From contig NZ_JAFNLL010000002.1 in assembly GCF_017368795.1 (NCBI RefSeq), positions 124,001 through 188,000 on the forward strand: 64,000 nt of DNA. The letters run 5' to 3'. The position numbers and the translations under genes were made by a program. Below are positions 62,392 to 64,000 of this stretch, in pieces. Source of the DNA: Arthrobacter cavernae (GTDB lineage: Bacteria; Actinomycetota; Actinomycetes; Actinomycetales; Micrococcaceae). The stretch's first letter is position 1. Each line of letters begins with the position of its first letter. A model generated the notes under the pieces. That model ran no database searches. It was given only the letters and a program-made list of their open reading frames with translations, and was not told where the DNA came from.

Positions 62392-63630
62392 TCAGTGCAC
62401 CACGATGGGCTGGAAGCCCTCGGCGCGCAGCGCCGCCAGGACCTGCTCGCTGTGTTCGTGGCCCTTGGTTTCCAGGTTTACGGTGATGGACACATCGCCC
62501 ATGCTGATGGAACCGCCCACGCGGGTGTGGTCCAGGCCGGTGACGTTGGCATCGTTTTCGGCGATGATGCGGGCGATGGTCGCCAGCGAGCCGGGACGGT
62601 CGTCGAGCATCATGCGCACGGTCATGAAGCGCCCTGCGGCGGAGAGGCCGCGCTGGATCACCTTGAGCATGAGCATGGGGTCGATGTTGCCGCCGGACAG
62701 GATGACAGCCGTGGTGCCCGGGTTTTCGATCTTGCCGTCCATGAGCGCGGCAACTCCCACGGCGCCGGCCGGTTCCACCACCAGCTTGGCCCGTTCCAAC
62801 AGGAAGATGAGCGCCCGGGCAAGGGAATCCTCGCTGACCGTCACCACATCGTCCACGAGTTCGCGGATGATGCTGAAGGGCAACTGGCCGGGGCGTCCGA
62901 CGGCGATGCCGTCAGCCATCGTGGAGACCTTCTTGAGCGGGACCAGCGCGTCCGCGGCCAGCGATGGAGGGTAGGCCGCCGCGTTTTCCGCCTGGACGCC
63001 GATGATCCGGATTTCCCGGCCGAGTTCCTTGGCGCGGGCCTTGATGGCGACCGCGACGCCGGCGAGGAGCCCGCCGCCGCCGACGCCCATCAGGATGGTG
63101 TCCACGTTGGGGATCTGCTCCAGGATTTCCAGGCCGATGGTGCCCTGGCCGGCCACGACGTCCACGTTGTCGAAGGGGTGCACGAAGACGGCGCCGGTCT
63201 CGTTGGCGTAGCGCTGTGCCTCGGCGAGGGCCTCGTCAACGTTGTGGCCGTGCAGCACCACCTCGGCACCGTGGCTGCGCGTTGCGGCCAGCTTGGGCAG
63301 CGCAACGCCCAACGGCATGTAGATGCGGGCGTTGATGCCCAGGCTCTTGGCGGCAACGGCCACACCCTGGGCGTGGTTTCCGGCCGAGGCTGCCACGACG
63401 CCGCGCTTCTTTTCCTCTTCGGAGAGCCGGGCCATGCGTACGTAGGCGCCACGGACCTTGAAGGAACCGGCGCGCTGGAGGTTCTCGCACTTGAAGAAGA
63501 CCTCGCCTCCCACCATGGCGCCCAGGGCGCGGGAAGACTCGATGGGGGTCTTGGTAATAATGCCCTCGAGCAGCTCCTGCGCCTTGAGGACATCGTCCAG
63601 GGTGACGGGCAGGGTTTCGAGGGTATTCAC
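62392..63630 (-). CDS. ilvA: Threonine ammonia-lyase (threonine dehydratase)
   Basis: A 412-residue PLP enzyme that deaminates threonine to 2-oxobutanoate. The PLP lysine is in RAGSFKVRGA, the phosphate loop is GVGGGGLLAG, and SGGNIDP lies near the ring end. A C-terminal ACT domain (about residues 330-412) suggests amino-acid control; the short regulatory part resembles the catabolic or single-ACT type more than the two-ACT biosynthetic enzyme. GTG at 63630 with AAGGAG overlaps the end of the upstream transporter's stop region (three-base gap). Confidence 0.93.
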   Translation of the reverse strand: MNTLETLPVTLDDVLKAQELLEGIITKTPIESSRALGAMVGGEVFFKCENLQRAGSFKVRGAYVRMARLSEEEKKRGVVAASAGNHAQGVAVAAKSLGINARIYMPLGVALPKLAATRSHGAEVVLHGHNVDEALAEAQRYANETGAVFVHPFDNVDVVAGQGTIGLEILEQIPNVDTILMGVGGGGLLAGVAVAIKARAKELGREIRIIGVQAENAAAYPPSLAADALVPLKKVSTMADGIAVGRPGQLPFSIIRELVDDVVTVSEDSLARALIFLLERAKLVVEPAGAVGVAALMDGKIENPGTTAVILSGGNIDPMLMLKVIQRGLSAAGRFMTVRMMLDDRPGSLATIARIIAENDANVTGLDHTRVGGSISMGDVSITVNLETKGHEHSEQVLAALRAEGFQPIVVH

Positions 63631-63633
63631 TGG

Positions 63634-64000
63634 TTATTCTCCTTTGGTGGTGTCGGCTGCCGGGTTCTCAACGGACTTCCCTTCTGCGGCCGTACTCTTC
63701 TTTGCAGCACCCTTGCCGCGGCCGGATTTCCCGCCCGGCAAGTGGATTTCCTTGATGGTGGTATCCGTGCCGGGGCCGGGCAAAGCGGCCTCCGCGCGCA
63801 GCTCCGCCGCGGCCAATCCCTCATCATGTTCCCACGTCCGGGCGGAGATGTAGCGAATCGCCGAGTTTGCTACGGCCAAGAGGGGGACGGCAAACAGTGC
63901 ACCGGGGATGCCCGCCAGGTACGATCCGGCTGCCACGGACAGGATGACGGCCACGGGATGGAGTGCCACGGCCTTGCCCATCACCAGGGGCTGCAGGATG
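63634..64000 (-). CDS. AI-2E family transporter, C-terminal part (cut by window edge)
   Basis: The final 121 residues or so of a membrane permease. QPLVMGKAVALHPVAVILSV and AGIPGALFAVPLLAVANSAI are the last conserved segments of the AI-2E/TqsA/PerM family, followed by a Lys/Gly/Ala-rich cytoplasmic tail. The N-terminal seven membrane segments lie beyond the window. Family members export autoinducer-2, sodium or unknown substrates; which applies here is unknown. It is upstream of ilvA by three bases. Confidence 0.87.
   Translation of the reverse strand, partial: ILQPLVMGKAVALHPVAVILSVAAGSYLAGIPGALFAVPLLAVANSAIRYISARTWEHDEGLAAAELRAEAALPGPGTDTTIKEIHLPGGKSGRGKGAAKKSTAAEGKSVENPAADTTKGE

Overview
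The window looks like chromosomal DNA of a high-GC actinobacterium, most likely Arthrobacter in the broad sense (Micrococcaceae). Supporting evidence is a mycothiol conjugate amidase, RpfB, a WhiB2-type regulator, a FemX-type peptidoglycan branching enzyme, several actinobacterial families of unknown function (DUF3499, DUF4245, DUF4307, DUF5719, TIGR03089), and a gene order shared with other Actinobacteria (tatD-rpfB-rsmA-ispE-ABC-F-glmU-prs-rplY-pth, and purK-purE/GtrA/WhiB). Genus is inferred from gene content only. I see no prophage, insertion sequence, CRISPR array, rRNA or obvious genomic island.

Layout. 1-3.6 kb: two tandem large LuxR-type ATPase regulators (the second cut by the window edge). 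3.7-15.4 kb: housekeeping genes, mostly on the minus strand: pth, rplY (L25/Ctc), prs, glmU, tRNA-Gln(TTG), an ABC-F protein, ispE, rsmA, rpfB, tatD, with one tetR gene on the plus strand. 15.6-20.8 kb: MoxR-DUF58-transglutaminase operon. 20.9-28.5 kb: gabD, rsmI, a protein mannosyltransferase and membrane proteins. 28.5-38.4 kb: L,D-transpeptidase, sahH, Trm112-like and DUF3499 genes, a degenerate zincin, DUF5719, a giant glycosyltransferase and whiB. 38.8-45.8 kb: TIGR03089, GtrA, purK-purE-LCP, manA, femX. 45.9-53.5 kb: glpX, DUF4245, carbonic anhydrase, fumC, a META lipoprotein, NUDIX, a lone prepilin peptidase, an unknown protein and a GNAT. 53.7-64 kb: PhoH, uppS, hemolysin III, a DUF255 protein, mca, DUF4307, greA, rhomboid, ilvA and the end of an AI-2E transporter. 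Much of the content serves envelope building: isoprenoid and undecaprenyl supply, UDP-GlcNAc, mannose, cell-wall ligation, cross-linking and resuscitation.

Two patterns go beyond ordinary annotation. First, three copies of a roughly 121-bp element (8866-8986, 9191-9311, 53491-53612) share a conserved core of about 90 bp. Each copy is closed by a 20-21 bp inverted repeat whose outer part is different in each copy but self-complementary within the copy. All three lie just downstream of a stop codon and run in the direction of that gene. This points to a structured 3'-UTR RNA, or to a small mobile element that enters terminator hairpins. Second, about nineteen genes have a TAnnnT-like -10 box six to eight bases before the start codon and no ribosome-binding site, so much of this region is probably expressed as leaderless mRNA.
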